Positions 62,704 to 64,000 of a stretch of DNA of 64,000 bases are shown here, in pieces. Source of the DNA: Otatea glauca (Eukaryota > Streptophyta > Magnoliopsida > Poales > Poaceae); assembly GCA_036346275.1 (NCBI GenBank), contig CM070718.1, positions 56,486,188-56,550,187 of the forward strand. Reading direction: 5' to 3'. Within the stretch, counting starts at the first letter, position 1; every line of letters begins with the position of its first letter. The translations under genes were made by a program, and so were the position numbers. The notes under the pieces are model-generated. The model saw only the letters and a list, made by a program, of their open reading frames with translations. It was not told where the DNA came from and did no database searches.

Positions 62704-64000
62704 CTGTCATCCATGTCTCCTCGGTGTCCATGTATGGATTAATTACCAGCACTTCTTGTGAGTAAAGATCTCGTACGCTTAGCATGCCTCTTGTGTAGTT
62801 AAACTGCCTTTGTTTGCCTTCTTGCTAATCTCCTCATATGCCGCCGCTGCCGCTGCTGCTTGGAATAGATATAGCTATTCTGTGCTTTACTTTTGCTTAA
62901 ACCGAGACAGAGTATATGCATGTAAAGCCTCTGTTAGTCTGAATTGCCAAGGTTGTAATCAGCCTGAATAAGCATAAGCTAATGATACATACAAAGTTTA
63001 TGATGCAGTGGTGTCTCAATAATGTGAAATTAGTGTACTACCAGTCAGGTGGCGCTGCATTTCCATACAAAATTATTCCAACCCTTCATTTTCTTGTATT
63101 ACTTGGACCTATGCTTCTAGCATGTTTGTTGTTTGTTGGTGCCATTCATTGGCTTAATTCTGCAGTCTGCCATACCATACCGTGCAAGTATAGGATTGAA
63201 AACACGTTACAGTACTCCCAATTAAACAATGGCAACTGACAGCATTCCAACGGAGTACTCTGAATTTCTTATCGGTAAACAGATTTGAAACCACAATTTC
63301 TTCTAGTCCGCTAGTACCTAATCTGCTTGATCATTTTACTCCAGAACAGAACAGAACAGAACAGTCCCAATGCTTTGTTGGGGTAGCTAAGCTGAGCTGA
63401 ACTGAACTGAAGTGGAGCAGGACAGAATTGTCGGTGCATCGATCGATCGACACAGATTGTCTTTGTTTGTTTTTAGTTCATCCAGGACCATAGGCAGAAA
63501 GAGCAATTGTTTGCGAGCAGCTACAAGTAGCTAGGATACCAATGGTATGTAATTGGTGGTGGTTGCCGCCTTTGTCGTCGAGCTGAAACCTGTCCATGAT
63601 CCATGGCTTCAATTCCAAATCCCAGATATACTCAACCGCAGTGCCGTGCTAGCGCTGGACCCGCACTGCATTCCTCCTATTAATTAATTAATTAATTTAC
63701 TACAGTACGCTAGTACCATGTACTGTGGTGTGGTTCATCAAGTGCTTGCCTGCTTGTGTGTATTTAGCTACTAGGCAGGCAGGGCAGGAGTACTTCAGTT
63801 TGTGAGCACACGCACGACTTGAGTTGTGGACCTTAATTGCGGCGGTGATTGATTGAATGCAGCCATCGCTCCCATTGCTCAAGGATTGATTAATCACCAT
63901 GCTGTTTTAGAGAAAAGAAATGAAAGAAAGGCTATTGCTACAAGATTTAGGAGTACTTAACTGAAAGGTGATCAATTGATCTGTATGTCTGTTTTACGTC
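62704..64000. other. 3' flank of the PMEI-like gene, no further gene
   Basis: Contains a likely 3' untranslated region, a short (AACAG)n run at 63345-63365, (ATCG)n at 63438-63450 and (TTAA)n at 63680-63698. Short frames (62982-63239 plus; 63900-63700 minus) show no motif. Confidence 0.5.

Overview
The window reads as nuclear DNA from a grass (Poaceae). Three low-copy genes have clean, GC-rich, plant-style exons with GT/AG introns. They sit in a much larger, AT-richer background of nested plant transposable elements: a Sirevirus-type Ty1/copia element, Ty3/gypsy remnants, CACTA, hAT and Helitron-like elements and MITEs. There is no bacterial or organellar gene organisation. I cannot name the species from sequence alone.

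Host genes. (1) 24012-26045, plus strand: a three-exon gene for a 611-aa protein with a VARLMG motif and a C-terminal DUF4378-like domain (LONGIFOLIA/TRM type). (2) 31019-34321, minus strand: a complete six-exon arginase of 340 aa with all metal-binding motifs. (3) 62101-62703, plus strand: an intronless 200-aa secreted pectin methylesterase/invertase inhibitor. A truncated, frameshifted hydroxypyruvate/glyoxylate reductase relic lies at about 28915-29316 (minus). Two further minus-strand multi-exon genes of unknown function survive only as pieces broken by retroelements (about 4690-18743 and about 50740-57470).

Transposon layout. 1278-4037 holds short Helitron-like elements with hairpin+CTAGT 3' ends. 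5287-17673 is a 12.4-kb copia/Sirevirus element with 2.3-2.4 kb LTRs, a GGTTC target duplication, a Met-tRNA primer site and broken gag-pol. 19078-19263 is a long foldback; 19820-20467 is an array of about 11 short hairpins ending in a CACTA-like terminus. A hAT-like repeat family occurs in inverted orientation on both sides of the VARLMG gene (21890-22625 and 26439-27200) and again downstream. 39029-49606 is a CACTA element (CAT target duplication) carrying frameshifted tnp2-type and Transposase_24-type genes. It is inserted into the 3' end of a gypsy polyprotein. 50896-53658 is a solo LTR (TTAAG duplication) inside an exon. 58797-60536 is a solo LTR (CAGTAG duplication) inside a second gypsy polyprotein remnant. 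60935-61955 is a hAT-type MITE containing a younger hAT MITE at 61077-61400 (perfect 8-bp duplication).

The three intact genes are unrelated (cell-shape/microtubule-associated, arginine catabolism, cell-wall enzyme inhibition) and form no pathway together. The most unusual material is in the repeats: LTR tandem arrays open on both strands, hairpin arrays in LTRs and at a CACTA-like end, a possible 110-bp Helitron, a GC-extreme island inside the CACTA element, and several insertions whose target frame can still be followed across them.
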